NCBI RefSeq assembly: GCF_049800955.1
Contig: NZ_JBNAGA010000001.1
Coordinates: 1,240,001 to 1,304,000, forward strand
Length of the DNA stretch: 64,000 nt
Direction of reading: 5' to 3'
DNA from: JAKVBH01 sp049800955
GTDB lineage: Bacteria > Pseudomonadota > Alphaproteobacteria > Rhodobacterales > Rhodobacteraceae
Below, piece after piece: positions 24,675 through 33,045 of this stretch; positions within the stretch are counted from its first letter, which is position 1, and every line of letters starts with the position of its first letter. Made by a program: the position numbers and the translations under genes. The notes below the pieces were generated by a model that was not told where the DNA came from, ran no database searches, and worked only from the letters and a program-made list of their open reading frames with translations.

Positions 24675-25091
24675 CTGAAGATAAAATCCACGCTTTGTTT
24701 GCTTTTGCTATGCCTGGCAACCAGCGCATTCGCTGCGTCACTGGCAGACGACGCCATCGCAAAACTCAACGACCAATTGGCGGCGTCGGGCGAGGCAAAC
24801 GAAGAACTCGTGCGGGAGGCGCTTGTCAGAAACCTCGAGATCCCGCACTACTTGGTGGGCACATTGGCGGTGTGCCATGTGAAAGACATCCAGTGCCCAC
24901 GCTATTCAATCGTTCACACGCCCGTGGATGTTTCATCGGACCTCTGCATCGCCCTGCTTCAGAGCATCACCGATGGCAATTACTCTGAGTTGCGCCAGTC
25001 AGCCCCTGAAAACCCACGTGCAAAGAGGGCGCTTGCCAAAATAGGTTGTGTTCAATTTTGGCGCATTCGAGCGCATACAGGGACTTTATGA
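24675..25091 (+). CDS. Small exported protein, unknown, apparent CTG start
   Basis: The predicted product has an ideal signal peptide (KIKSTLCLLLLCLATSAFA) followed by ~118 residues with Cys in VCHVKDIQCP and DLCIALL. The only codon that preserves the basic head of the signal is CTG at 24675, with AAAGG 5 bases upstream; a TGA closes the frame at 24663. A TTG at 24699 is a conventional alternative, giving MLLLCLATSAFA without the charged head. No family is recognised. The stop overlaps the next small ORF (ATGA). A decayed start (ATG to CTG) is also possible. Confidence 0.55.
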   Translation: MKIKSTLCLLLLCLATSAFAASLADDAIAKLNDQLAASGEANEELVREALVRNLEIPHYLVGTLAVCHVKDIQCPRYSIVHTPVDVSSDLCIALLQSITDGNYSELRQSAPENPRAKRALAKIGCVQFWRIRAHTGTL

Positions 25092-25264
25092 CCCAGCCGA
25101 ACACAGACACGGCGCGCGCTTTGATTGCGAATGCCGAAGCTTTGCATTGCGCAGAACGGGACGCCCGCGCGTTTTCCTACGATACCCTGCATTTCGATAT
25201 GCTTGACGAAGCAATACCCATCGACCTGAGACAAAACGCATGGAACATCGCCCACGCGTTTTGA
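25088..25264 (+). CDS. Small protein, unknown, coupled to the upstream exported protein
   Basis: 58 residues (begins MTQPNTDTARALIANAEA), acidic and soluble, no signal peptide. The ATG overlaps the upstream stop in an ATGA arrangement, the usual style of real coupled genes in this window, which is the main evidence. No family is recognised. Confidence 0.4.
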   Translation: MTQPNTDTARALIANAEALHCAERDARAFSYDTLHFDMLDEAIPIDLRQNAWNIAHAF

Positions 25265-25359
25265 CGGGTCATGGCGCGGGAAAGCCGCAGGAACAGGATC
25301 AGTAGGCGCGAAGCGAGCTCCTGACCCGAAGGCCAAAGTGTTGCGCTGAACAGGCATAG

Positions 25360-25449
25360 TGGCGGAGAGACAGGGATTCGAACCCTGGGTCCCCGTGAAG
25401 GGACAACGGTTTTCGAGACCGCCCCGTTCGACCACTCCGGCACCTCTCC
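25360..25449 (-). tRNA. tRNA-Ser (anticodon CGA)
   Basis: Read on the reverse strand the gene begins GGAGAGGTGCCGGAGTGG and ends with TCTCTCC, discriminator G and an encoded CCA. The anticodon stem-loop GCGGTCTCGAAAACCGT gives anticodon CGA (25413-25415), which reads UCG. The long variable arm (GTCCCTTCACGGGGAC) is the class II feature of serine tRNAs. The T arm GGTTCGAATCC is standard. Length 90 including CCA. Confidence 0.95.
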
Positions 25450-25610
25450 GCGGGGGTCTGGTGGGAGGCGGGATAGCCAAAAGCCTATCAGCGCGCAAGC
25501 GGGTTTCTGCGCAGGCTCACAAGGTTTTTTGCCCAATGGCCGTCGCCGGAGGTTGGAATTGCCTGCGCCACTGCTTACCGTTAACCAAACACAATTCATC
25601 CGAGGCACGC

Positions 25611-26489
25611 ATGACATTCTCTTTTCAACAGGCCGTGGGCCGGGTGACCCGTGCCGCTGTCGTGGCTCTGCCATTGGCTGTTGCCCCCGCGCTTGGCTCA
25701 CCGTTCGGGGCGCAGGCTGAGACGCGCACGACCGACAAGTTGCTCGATCTCCTTGGCGTTCCTGAAACAATCGAGATCATGCGCGTGGAGGGGCTGGCCT
25801 ATGCGGATGAGCTGGCCGCCGATATGCTGCCCTCCAGCCCCGGCGTGACCTGGCAGAAAACCATCGAGACGATCTACGATCCCGACCGCATGGAAGAAAC
25901 CGTGCGCGCGGGCTTTGCCGATTCCTTCCTGTCGCGCGATGTGAACCCCGACACGCTCGAGACGTTCTTCGGCTCCGATCTGGGGCAGGACATCATCCGC
26001 CTCGAAATCTCGGCCCGCGAGGCCATGGTCGATCAGGCCATCGAGGATGCCGCCCGCGCGGCCTATCTGGACCGCGCCGGCGCCACAGAGGCCGAAGACG
26101 CGCGCCTGGCGCAGATCAAGGCCTTCGTGGAGGCCAACGATCTTGTGGAGGCCAATGTGGTGGGCGGGATGAACACGACCATTGCCTTCTATCAAGGCCT
26201 CGTGGATGGCGGCGCGCTGGATATGAGCGAGCCCAAAATCATCGCGGAGGTCTGGGGCAGCGAAGGCGAAACGCGCACCGATACGATGGAATGGATCTTT
26301 GGCTTTCTCATGATGGCCTACCGTCCGCTCTCGGATGACGATCTCATGGCCTATGCCGACGTCGTCTCGACCCCTGAGGGAAAGGCCATGAACACGGCGC
26401 TCTTTGCCGGGTTTGACGCCATGTATGGCGATATCTCCTACGCGCTTGGCCGGGCCATCGCCGGGCAAATGGATGTGCAGGATCTCTGA
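25611..26489 (+). CDS. DUF2059-type exported protein
   Basis: 292 residues. A signal peptide (AAVVALPLAVAPALGSPFGAQAE) is followed by an all-helical region. LLDLLGVPETIEIMRVEGLAY and the terminal DLMAYADVVSTPEGKAMNTAL resemble the DUF2059 helix-bundle proteins, whose family is widespread in alphaproteobacterial envelopes. The biological role is unknown. GAGG precedes the ATG at 25611. It is transcribed away from the tRNA. Confidence 0.78.
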   Translation: MTFSFQQAVGRVTRAAVVALPLAVAPALGSPFGAQAETRTTDKLLDLLGVPETIEIMRVEGLAYADELAADMLPSSPGVTWQKTIETIYDPDRMEETVRAGFADSFLSRDVNPDTLETFFGSDLGQDIIRLEISAREAMVDQAIEDAARAAYLDRAGATEAEDARLAQIKAFVEANDLVEANVVGGMNTTIAFYQGLVDGGALDMSEPKIIAEVWGSEGETRTDTMEWIFGFLMMAYRPLSDDDLMAYADVVSTPEGKAMNTALFAGFDAMYGDISYALGRAIAGQMDVQDL

Positions 26490-26583
26490 ACGGGGCAGGG
26501 CGGCGCGCGCGCCCGCCAGCTCGGTCTAAGGCAAAGCCGCAAAAGGCACAGGCAAAAGGCACGACCAAATCGCATCATCGCAG

Positions 26584-26612
26584 TTGACTTTGCACGCCCC
26601 GCCGCGCATAAG
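26584..26612 (+). promoter_or_regulatory. Promoter of rplU-rpmA
   Basis: TTGACT (26584-26589), a 17-bp spacer and CATAAG (26607-26612). The predicted start near 26619 leaves a leader of about 130 bases before rplU, as usual for ribosomal protein operons. Confidence 0.55.
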
Positions 26613-26623
26613 CCCGCGCACAA

Positions 26624-26655
26624 GGTGTGTCGGGCCCTCCCGGTCGCCTTTTTTT
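26624..26655 (+). terminator. Hairpin plus T-run in the rplU leader (possible attenuator)
   Basis: A GC-rich imperfect hairpin around CGGGCCCTCCCG is followed by seven T bases (26649-26655). It lies downstream of the predicted promoter and upstream of the L21 start, so it could attenuate the operon; alternatively it terminates transcription coming from the DUF2059 gene. Confidence 0.45.
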
Positions 26656-26750
26656 GATTTAATGACGCCCTGCGCGGGCGCGCTGTCCAAAGGCATCAAA
26701 CGCCGGTACATCCGGGGCCTCAGAGACGCGGAAGACAAAGGAAAGACGCG

Positions 26751-27392
26751 ATGTTCGCAGTCATGAAGACAGGCGGCAAGCAATACAAGGTTTCCAACGG
26801 CGACACGCTGCGCGTTGAGAAACTGGCTGCTGACGCTGGTGAAACAGTCCAGTTCAACGAAATTCTGATGCTTGGCGGTGACAAGACCGTTGTAGGCGCG
26901 CCGCTCGTCGATGGCGCGGCCGTACAGGCCGAGGTCGTGGACCAGATCAAGGGTGACAAGGTCATCCACTTCGTCCGCCGCCGCCGGAAGCACTCCTCCA
27001 AGCGCACCAAGGGGCACCGCCAGCAGCTCACCGTGCTGCGCGTGACCGAGATCCTCGCCTCCGGCGCGGACAAGTCCGGCGTCAAAGCCGCCGTTGGCGC
27101 AGGCTCCGTGGCCGCAGTGGCCACCGGTGCCGCAGCCCCCAAGGCGGAAAAGAAAGCGGCGCCCAAGGCTGAAAAGCCCGCAGCGGCCGCTGGCGGGGAT
27201 GACCTCTCCAAGATTTCCGGCGTGGGTCCCGTGCTCGTCAAGAAGCTCAATGACCTCGGCGTGACAACCTTCGCCCAGATCGCCGCCTGGTCGCCTGAAG
27301 ATGTCGCGGAGATGGACGACAAACTGAACTTCAAAGGCCGTATCGACCGGGATAACTGGATCGAGCAAGCCAAAGAATTCTCGAAAGCGTAA
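26751..27392 (+). CDS. rplU: 50S ribosomal protein L21 with C-terminal helix-hairpin-helix-like extension
   Basis: 213 residues, about twice the usual ~103. Residues 1-103 are standard L21 (MFAVMKTGGKQYKVSNGDTL, HFVRRRRKHSSKRTKGHRQQL, TVLRVTEI). The extension begins with an Ala/Lys-rich linker, then GGDDLSKISGVGPVLVKKLN and DLGVTTFAQIAAWSPEDVAEM, an H-h-H fold like that in RNA polymerase alpha and related DNA/RNA-binding proteins, ending in a short helix. The extension is common in Rhodobacteraceae L21. It binds 23S rRNA near L20. It is cotranscribed with rpmA 11 bp downstream. Confidence 0.95.
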   Translation: MFAVMKTGGKQYKVSNGDTLRVEKLAADAGETVQFNEILMLGGDKTVVGAPLVDGAAVQAEVVDQIKGDKVIHFVRRRRKHSSKRTKGHRQQLTVLRVTEILASGADKSGVKAAVGAGSVAAVATGAAAPKAEKKAAPKAEKPAAAAGGDDLSKISGVGPVLVKKLNDLGVTTFAQIAAWSPEDVAEMDDKLNFKGRIDRDNWIEQAKEFSKA

Positions 27393-27403
27393 GGAGAGAC
27401 AGC

Positions 27404-27673
27404 ATGGCACATAAAAAAGCAGGTGGTTCCTCCCGTAACGGCCGCGACTCAGCCGGTCGCCGCCTTGGTGTGAAACTCTACGGTGGCCAATCCGCCATCC
27501 CCGGCAACATCATCGTCCGCCAGCGCGGCACGAAGTTCTGGCCGGGTGAAGGCGTGGGCATGGGCAAGGATCACACGATCTTTGCAACCGTCGATGGCAA
27601 CGTCACGTTCCACAAAGGCCTCAAGGGCCGCACCTTCATTTCCGTTCTCCCGATGGCGGAGGCCGCGGAGTAA
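27404..27673 (+). CDS. rpmA: 50S ribosomal protein L27
   Basis: 89 residues. The N-terminus MAHKKAGGSSRNGRDSAGRR is the classic L27 tail reaching the peptidyl-transferase centre, with no Firmicutes-type cleavable prefix. IIVRQRGTKFWPGEGVGMGKDHT is diagnostic. AGGAGAG lies upstream. Confidence 0.98.
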   Translation: MAHKKAGGSSRNGRDSAGRRLGVKLYGGQSAIPGNIIVRQRGTKFWPGEGVGMGKDHTIFATVDGNVTFHKGLKGRTFISVLPMAEAAE

Positions 27674-27702
27674 CCGATCTTTCACGGTGTTTGAAAAAAC
27701 AG

Positions 27703-27730
27703 GGGGGTCGGGCACAACCGGCCCCCTTTT
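27703..27730 (+). terminator. Rho-independent terminator after rpmA
   Basis: A stem GGGGGTCGG/CCGGCCCCC (one G-T pair, 6-base loop) is followed by TTTT. It lies 30 bp after the L27 stop and ends the ribosomal protein operon. Confidence 0.85.
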
Positions 27731-27762
27731 CTGTTGAGCGCGCATGTTTGCGGAGATGCCCC

Positions 27763-28263
27763 ATGCCTGCCGAAATGATCACGACTGAGCGTCTGAGCCT
27801 GCGCCCGCCTGTCATGGCGGATGCGCAGGATGTGGCGCGCGCCGTGAACGATCGGGAGATTGCGCGCTGGCTGACGCAGGTCCCCCATCCTTACACGCTG
27901 GAGGATGCCAAGGCCTTCATCGCCCGCCAAACCTCGGGGAAGACCTTTCTGATCTGCCTGCAAGGCGCGGTGATCGGCTGCATCGGTACGGTTGGAGAGT
28001 TCGGCTATTGGCTCGCGCGTGATCACTGGGGGCAGGGCTACGCCACGGAGGCCAGTCGCGCGGTGATTGATTGGCATTTCGCCCAAGAGGACGCGCCGCT
28101 GACGAGCGGCCATGCCATTGGCAATGCGCGCTCCCGTGCCGTTTTGCTCAAGATGGGGTTTGAGGATGTTGGGGTCGTGGACCGCACCCATCAGATCACC
28201 GGCGAGACGCGCCGCCAGCAAGTCATGACCCTGTCATCTGAGCGGTGGGAGGGGCAGGCATGA
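27763..28263 (+). CDS. GNAT-family N-acetyltransferase (RimJ/RimL-like)
   Basis: 166 residues. TTERLSLRPPVMADA starts the RimJ-type domain; the acetyl-CoA pyrophosphate loop is ARDHWGQGYATEASRAV, and GNARSRAVLLKMGFE is the C-terminal wedge. The ATG at 27763 is preceded by GGAG. It ends in an ATGA overlap with the LysE-family gene. The acceptor is unknown. Confidence 0.85.
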   Translation: MPAEMITTERLSLRPPVMADAQDVARAVNDREIARWLTQVPHPYTLEDAKAFIARQTSGKTFLICLQGAVIGCIGTVGEFGYWLARDHWGQGYATEASRAVIDWHFAQEDAPLTSGHAIGNARSRAVLLKMGFEDVGVVDRTHQITGETRRQQVMTLSSERWEGQA

Positions 28264-28868
28264 GCGTTGCTGTGATGCCTTTCCTGATCTTCGGCGCGAG
28301 CCAGGTCGGCACGCCGGGCCCGGCGAATATGGCGCTCATGGCAACGGGCGCGCGGTTCGGCTTTCGCCGCGCTTTGCCGTTCGTCGCGGGCGTCGCGCTT
28401 GGCAAGCAGCTGATCATCTGGCCCATAGGCTTTGGCCTGATGGAGCTCGCCCAGGCCGCGCCGCTCCTGTTTGAAGCGCTCAAGTGGATCTGCGCGGGCT
28501 ACATCATCTGGTTGGCCTGGCGCGTGTCACAGATGCGGTTGGCATCCGGCGCGGGCGACGATGTCGCGGCGCCGGGGTTCGTCGCGGGGCTGGTTGTGCA
28601 TCCGCTCAACCCCAAGGCCTGGGCCATGATCACCGCAGGCTTCACCAGTTTTACCGCGCCGGGCACACCCACGCTGGAAGCCACGGCGGTGATTGCCCTG
28701 TGTCTGTTCAGCTTGCAGCTTGTCCTGCATCCGCTCTGGACGCTGGCGGGCGCGGCCTTGGCCCGCAGCGTTGCGGGCACCCGTATTGAGCCATTTTTGA
28801 TGGGAACCCTGGCGCTTCTGACAGTGGCCTCGGTTCTGTTTGTTCTCTTTGGAGGAGAGAGATCATGA
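28260..28868 (+). CDS. LysE-family amino-acid exporter
   Basis: 202 residues and five or six membrane helices. The N-terminal GASQVGTPGPANMALMATGARFGFRRALPFVAG is the LysE/RhtB signature, including the conserved PGPxN, and VHPLNPKAWAMITAGF is the second motif. It probably exports amino acids or their derivatives. It is translationally coupled to GNAT genes on both sides, so the acetyltransferases may modify the exported compound or the grouping may be incidental. Confidence 0.87.
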   Translation: MSVAVMPFLIFGASQVGTPGPANMALMATGARFGFRRALPFVAGVALGKQLIIWPIGFGLMELAQAAPLLFEALKWICAGYIIWLAWRVSQMRLASGAGDDVAAPGFVAGLVVHPLNPKAWAMITAGFTSFTAPGTPTLEATAVIALCLFSLQLVLHPLWTLAGAALARSVAGTRIEPFLMGTLALLTVASVLFVLFGGERS

Positions 28869-29407
28869 GTATTGAACAGGTGGTATCCCACCAACCCATT
28901 GTGCAGACAGATCGACTGACCTTGCGCCCCTTGCAACAGGCGGATCTGGGATTGATCGAGCATTACGCCTCTGATGACCGGGTCGCGCGCATGACGCCTG
29001 CGATCCCGCATCCCTTGCCCCCGGGCATGATGGAGGCCTTCGTCAGCCGGGCCATGCAGATGGAGCGCGACGAGGATGTCTGGGCCATGGATGGCACCGT
29101 GCAGGGCGGGCCGGATCTCATGGGGCTCATCTCGTTGCACCGCATGGACCGGGAGCAATCGGAGATCAGCTACTGGGTGGCGCCTGCGTTTTGGAACACC
29201 GGGCTCGCGTCCGACGCCGTGGCTGCGCTGGTCGAGGCCAATCCGATGATCAACGTGACGATGTTCGCGTCGGTCTTTCAGGACAACCCTGCCTCGGCCC
29301 GTGTCCTGACGAATTGCGGTTTCAAATATATTGGCGATGCCGAGACCTTTTGCGTCGCGCGCAATGCCCCCGTGCCCACATGGACCTATTTGCGCAAACT
29401 TGGTTAA
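28865..29407 (+). CDS. GNAT-family N-acetyltransferase (second)
   Basis: 180 residues. The start overlaps the LysE-family stop. TDRLTLRPLQQADLGLIEHYASD is the RimJ-type beginning; the CoA region reads WVAPAFWNTGLASDAVAALVE, where the usual Gly-x-Gly-x-Gly/Ala is reduced, so cofactor binding may differ. The wedge is DNPASARVLTNCGFKYIG. Acceptor unknown. Confidence 0.83.
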   Translation: MSIEQVVSHQPIVQTDRLTLRPLQQADLGLIEHYASDDRVARMTPAIPHPLPPGMMEAFVSRAMQMERDEDVWAMDGTVQGGPDLMGLISLHRMDREQSEISYWVAPAFWNTGLASDAVAALVEANPMINVTMFASVFQDNPASARVLTNCGFKYIGDAETFCVARNAPVPTWTYLRKLG

Positions 29408-29442
29408 TCGAGCGGTCGCTCCGAGGCGTGCTTGCGAGGGCT

Positions 29443-29473
29443 TTTGTACGATTTGGAGGGTAAATCGCACAAA
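29443..29473 (+). promoter_or_regulatory. Inverted repeat upstream of obgE
   Basis: TTTGTACGATTT (29443-29454) and AAATCGCACAAA (29462-29473) match at 11 of 12 positions around a 7-base spacer. It stands 67 bp before the obgE ATG and lacks a T-run, so it could be an operator or an RNA hairpin in the leader. Confidence 0.5.
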
Positions 29474-29539
29474 TACCCCCCCTTGAGCGCGTCGTCGGGA
29501 TGACATAAGCGGCTTAGAGAAGAGCCAATTGAGGATAAG

Positions 29540-30577
29540 ATGAAGTTTCTGGATCTCGCCAAAGTCTACATCCGGTCTGGCGCCGGCGGCGGCGGGGCCG
29601 TGTCCTTTCGGCGTGAGAAATATATCGAATATGGCGGCCCTGACGGCGGCGACGGTGGCACGGGCGGATCGGTGATTATTGAGGCTGTGGAAGGGCTTAA
29701 CACGCTGATTGACTTCCGCTACCAACAGCACTTTTTCGCCAAGAACGGCCAGCCCGGCATGGGCAAGCAGCGCACGGGCAAGGATGGGGACGACATCATC
29801 CTGCGGGTGCCGGTGGGCACGGAAGTACTCGATGAAGATCAGGAGACCCAGATCTGCGAGTTGATGGAGGTCGGAGAGCAAGTTGTCCTTGCCCGTGGCG
29901 GCAACGGCGGGTTTGGAAATTTACATTTTAAATCAAGCACTAATCAGGCGCCGCGTCGCGCAAATCCGGGCCAGCCCGGGGTTGAGCGCACGATCTGGCT
30001 CCGCCTGAAACTCATTGCGGATGCAGGCCTTCTGGGCATGCCCAATGCCGGTAAATCGACGTTTCTAGCCGCGACATCCAACGCCCGCCCCAAGATCGCT
30101 GACTACCCATTCACGACATTGCACCCCAATCTTGGCGTCGTCGGGATCGACAATGCGGAGTTCGTCATGGCCGATATTCCGGGCCTTATTGCCGGTGCCC
30201 ATGAGGGTCGCGGCATTGGCGACCGGTTTCTCGGACATGTGGAGCGCTGTGCGGTTTTGTTGCATCTGGTCGATGGCACATCCGATACGATTGTTGAGGA
30301 TTATCAGACGATTATCGAAGAGCTTGAAGCTTATGGCGGGCATCTGGCAGACAAGCCCCGCGTGACGGCGCTCAACAAGATCGACGCGCTGGATGACGAC
30401 GAACGGCAGGCGGCGCGCGCGGCGCTGGAAGAGGCGGTGGGCAGCCCTGTGATGATGCTGTCTGGTGTGAGCCGCGAGGGGCTGGACGCTGTGCTGCGCG
30501 CGGTGCGTGCTGAAATTACCGAAGACCGCCTGCGCCAGAAGGCGGCAGATGAGACGCCCGAGCCATGGCAGCCTTAA
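29540..30577 (+). CDS. obgE: Obg-family ribosome-associated GTPase
   Basis: 345 residues. The Gly-rich Obg fold is at the N-terminus (GAGGGGAVSFRREK, DGGDGGTGGSVI, ARGGNGGFGNLHFKSSTNQAPR). The G domain contains G1 GMPNAGKSTF, G3 DIPGLIAGAHEG, G4 NKID. The C-terminal tail is short, as in other alphaproteobacteria, without the extended OCT domain of Gram-positives. It acts in 50S maturation and stress control. Its end overlaps proB by 13 bases. Confidence 0.97.
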   Translation: MKFLDLAKVYIRSGAGGGGAVSFRREKYIEYGGPDGGDGGTGGSVIIEAVEGLNTLIDFRYQQHFFAKNGQPGMGKQRTGKDGDDIILRVPVGTEVLDEDQETQICELMEVGEQVVLARGGNGGFGNLHFKSSTNQAPRRANPGQPGVERTIWLRLKLIADAGLLGMPNAGKSTFLAATSNARPKIADYPFTTLHPNLGVVGIDNAEFVMADIPGLIAGAHEGRGIGDRFLGHVERCAVLLHLVDGTSDTIVEDYQTIIEELEAYGGHLADKPRVTALNKIDALDDDERQAARAALEEAVGSPVMMLSGVSREGLDAVLRAVRAEITEDRLRQKAADETPEPWQP

Positions 30578-31671
30578 GCTCCGCGCGCCGGGTCGTCATA
30601 AAAATTGGCTCTGCTCTTTTGGTGGACCGCGACACCGGGGCGTTAAAAACGAGCTGGCTCAATGGCTTGGCCGAGGATGTTGCCTGGCTCAAAGGGCGGG
30701 GCGCAGATGTCGTTCTGGTCTCCTCTGGCTCTATTGCGCTTGGCCGAGGCGTCCTTTCGCTGGGCGTGTCGGAACTGCCCTTGGAGCAATCTCAAGCCGC
30801 AGCCGCCGTTGGGCAAATCCGTCTCGCGCGGGCCTATGAGGAGGCGCTGGCGCCGCATGGTCTGTCGACCGCGCAAGTGCTTGTCACTCTAGAGGATTCC
30901 GCAGATCGGCGGCGCTATCTCAACACGAGGGCCACGCTGGGCCAGCTGCTTTCCTTTGGCGTCGTGCCGATCGTGAATGAGAATGACACGGTGGCAACGG
31001 ATGAAATCCGCTTTGGGGACAATGACCGCCTCGCGGCACAAATCGCGGTGACCGTTGGTGCGGACCAACTGATCTTGCTCTCCGATGTCGATGGTTTCTA
31101 TTCGGCCAATCCATCCGTTGAACCCACAGCGCACCGATTTGATATCATTGATGATATCACGCCCGAGATCGAAGCGATGGCAGGCGATGCCGGCTCGGGG
31201 CTCTCCAAGGGCGGCATGAAAACCAAGGTGATGGCAGCCAAGACGGCGACGGCTGCGGGCTGTGCCATGGCGATCACGGAAGGCTCTGTGTTGCGGCCTT
31301 TGAGCGCTCTGGAGCAGGGCGCCAAGGCCACGTGGTTCACAGCAGGCATTGATCCTCAAGCCGCACGCAAAGCCTGGATTGCATCGATGAAGCCAGCAGG
31401 AGAGATCACCCTTGATCCCGGTGCGGTGCAGGCCCTGCACTCCGGCAAATCGCTTTTGCCTGCAGGTGTGACCCATGTCACCGGGCGGTTTGAACGCGGC
31501 GATCCGGTGGCGCTCCTGTCTTCCGATGGTCATCAACTGGCGCAAGGCCTGACCCGCTACACCGCCGCAGAGGCGCGCATCATTGCAGGGCATCGCTCTC
31601 ACGACATCGAAGGGCTTCTGGGATATCCGGGCCGGGCCGTGCTCATCCATCGCGATGATATGGCGCTCTGA
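30565..31671 (+). CDS. proB: Glutamate 5-kinase
   Basis: 368 residues. Amino-acid kinase domain (VVIKIGSALLVD, VSSGSIALGRG, VPIVNENDTVATDEIRFGDNDRLAAQIA, LLSDVDGFY) plus a C-terminal PUA domain (~280-360). It phosphorylates glutamate in the first step of proline synthesis and is feedback-controlled by proline through the kinase domain. It overlaps obgE by 13 bases, so it is cotranslated with it, and is followed by proA. Confidence 0.97.
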   Translation: MAALSSARRVVIKIGSALLVDRDTGALKTSWLNGLAEDVAWLKGRGADVVLVSSGSIALGRGVLSLGVSELPLEQSQAAAAVGQIRLARAYEEALAPHGLSTAQVLVTLEDSADRRRYLNTRATLGQLLSFGVVPIVNENDTVATDEIRFGDNDRLAAQIAVTVGADQLILLSDVDGFYSANPSVEPTAHRFDIIDDITPEIEAMAGDAGSGLSKGGMKTKVMAAKTATAAGCAMAITEGSVLRPLSALEQGAKATWFTAGIDPQAARKAWIASMKPAGEITLDPGAVQALHSGKSLLPAGVTHVTGRFERGDPVALLSSDGHQLAQGLTRYTAAEARIIAGHRSHDIEGLLGYPGRAVLIHRDDMAL

Positions 31672-31693
31672 TCAGAGCTGTGCAGAAGGCGCT

Positions 31694-31721
31694 TTGAGGG
31701 GCTCCTTCCTCTTGTTATAAA
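31694..31721 (+). promoter_or_regulatory. Possible internal promoter for proA
   Basis: TTGAGG (31694-31699), a 16-bp spacer and TATAAA (31716-31721) lie in the 93-bp gap between proB and proA. It would allow proA to be expressed apart from the obgE-proB transcript. Confidence 0.4.
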
Positions 31722-31764
31722 TATACCTGCCGGAGGCTTCCCGGACCAACAAAGGCACTGAGCT

Positions 31765-33030
31765 ATGAAAGACATGACAGACATCGCCGCGACCATGGCT
31801 GAGATCGGTGAACAGGCGCGCGCCGCGGCGGCTGAGCTGGCTTTTGCCAGTGCCGAGGCCAAGACCTCCGCCTTGAATGCCGCTGCCGATGCGGTCTGGG
31901 CCCGCCGCGCTGAAATCATTGAGGCCAATGCACAGGATCTGGAATTTGGCCGCGCCAAAGGCTTGAGCGCTGCGATGATGGATCGCCTGATGCTGGATGA
32001 GCCGCGCATTCAGGGCATTGTCGACGGATTGCGCGCGGTTGCGGCGCAGGATGATCCCGTGGGCGAGATCATGGCAGAATGGGACCGTCCGACGGGCCTG
32101 AACATCAAGCGGGTTCGGACGCCTCTTGGCGTGGTTGGCGTGATCTACGAGAGCCGCCCCAACGTCACGGCGGATGCGGGCGCGTTGTGCCTCAAAGCGG
32201 GCAATGCGGTGATCCTGCGCGGCGGTTCGGAAAGTTTCCACTCTTCGAGCGCGCTGCACAGCTGTCTGGTTGAGGGTTTGCGCGTCGCGGGCCTCCCTGA
32301 GGCCGCCATCCAGCTTGTCCCGACACGGGATCGCGCGGCCGTGCAATGCATGCTGACCATGACGGATCACATCGATGTCATCGTGCCGCGTGGTGGCAAG
32401 GGCCTTGTGGGCCTCGTGCAGCGTGAGGCGCGTGTGCCGGTTTTCGCCCATCTTGAGGGGATCGTGCATATTTTCGTGGATGCTGCGGCGGATCCGATCA
32501 AGACGCTCGACGTCGTGCTCAATGCCAAGACGCGGCGGACGGGGATTTGCGGCGCTGCGGAATGCTTGCTCATCCACAAGGATGTGGTTGATAGCGTGGG
32601 GCAGGGTGTGATCCGGGCCCTGATTGATGCGGGTGTGGAAGTGCGCGCCGATACAGCGCTGCAGCATATCGCGGGCACAACGCCTGCAACGGATGCGGAT
32701 TGGGGCTGTGAGTATCTCGACATGGTCATAGCGGCGCGTGTGGTGGATGATGTGGATGCCGCCATCGCGCATATCCGCGCCTATGGTTCCAACCATACCG
32801 ATTGCGTTCTCACGGAGGATGACGCGGTCGCGGCGCGGTTCTTTGAGCGGCTCGACAGCGCTATTTTGATGCGCAATGCCTCGACACAATTTGCCGACGG
32901 GGGCGAGTTTGGCATGGGCGCGGAGATCGGGATCGCGACGGGTAAGATGCATGCGCGCGGCCCGGTCGGGGCCACGCAGCTCACGAGCTTCAAATACCTT
33001 GTGGAAGGCGACGGGACGACCCGCAACTAA
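31765..33030 (+). CDS. proA: Gamma-glutamyl phosphate reductase
   Basis: 421 residues, aldehyde-dehydrogenase superfamily. Typical ProA segments are GVVGVIYESRPNVTADAGAL, AVILRGGSESFHSS and NAKTRRTGICGAAECLL, the last carrying the catalytic Cys. It reduces gamma-glutamyl phosphate, the ProB product, to glutamate semialdehyde with NADPH. The ATG at 31765 or 31774 may start the protein. Confidence 0.97.
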   Translation: MKDMTDIAATMAEIGEQARAAAAELAFASAEAKTSALNAAADAVWARRAEIIEANAQDLEFGRAKGLSAAMMDRLMLDEPRIQGIVDGLRAVAAQDDPVGEIMAEWDRPTGLNIKRVRTPLGVVGVIYESRPNVTADAGALCLKAGNAVILRGGSESFHSSSALHSCLVEGLRVAGLPEAAIQLVPTRDRAAVQCMLTMTDHIDVIVPRGGKGLVGLVQREARVPVFAHLEGIVHIFVDAAADPIKTLDVVLNAKTRRTGICGAAECLLIHKDVVDSVGQGVIRALIDAGVEVRADTALQHIAGTTPATDADWGCEYLDMVIAARVVDDVDAAIAHIRAYGSNHTDCVLTEDDAVAARFFERLDSAILMRNASTQFADGGEFGMGAEIGIATGKMHARGPVGATQLTSFKYLVEGDGTTRN

Positions 33031-33045
33031 AGCCGCGGCCAGCGC

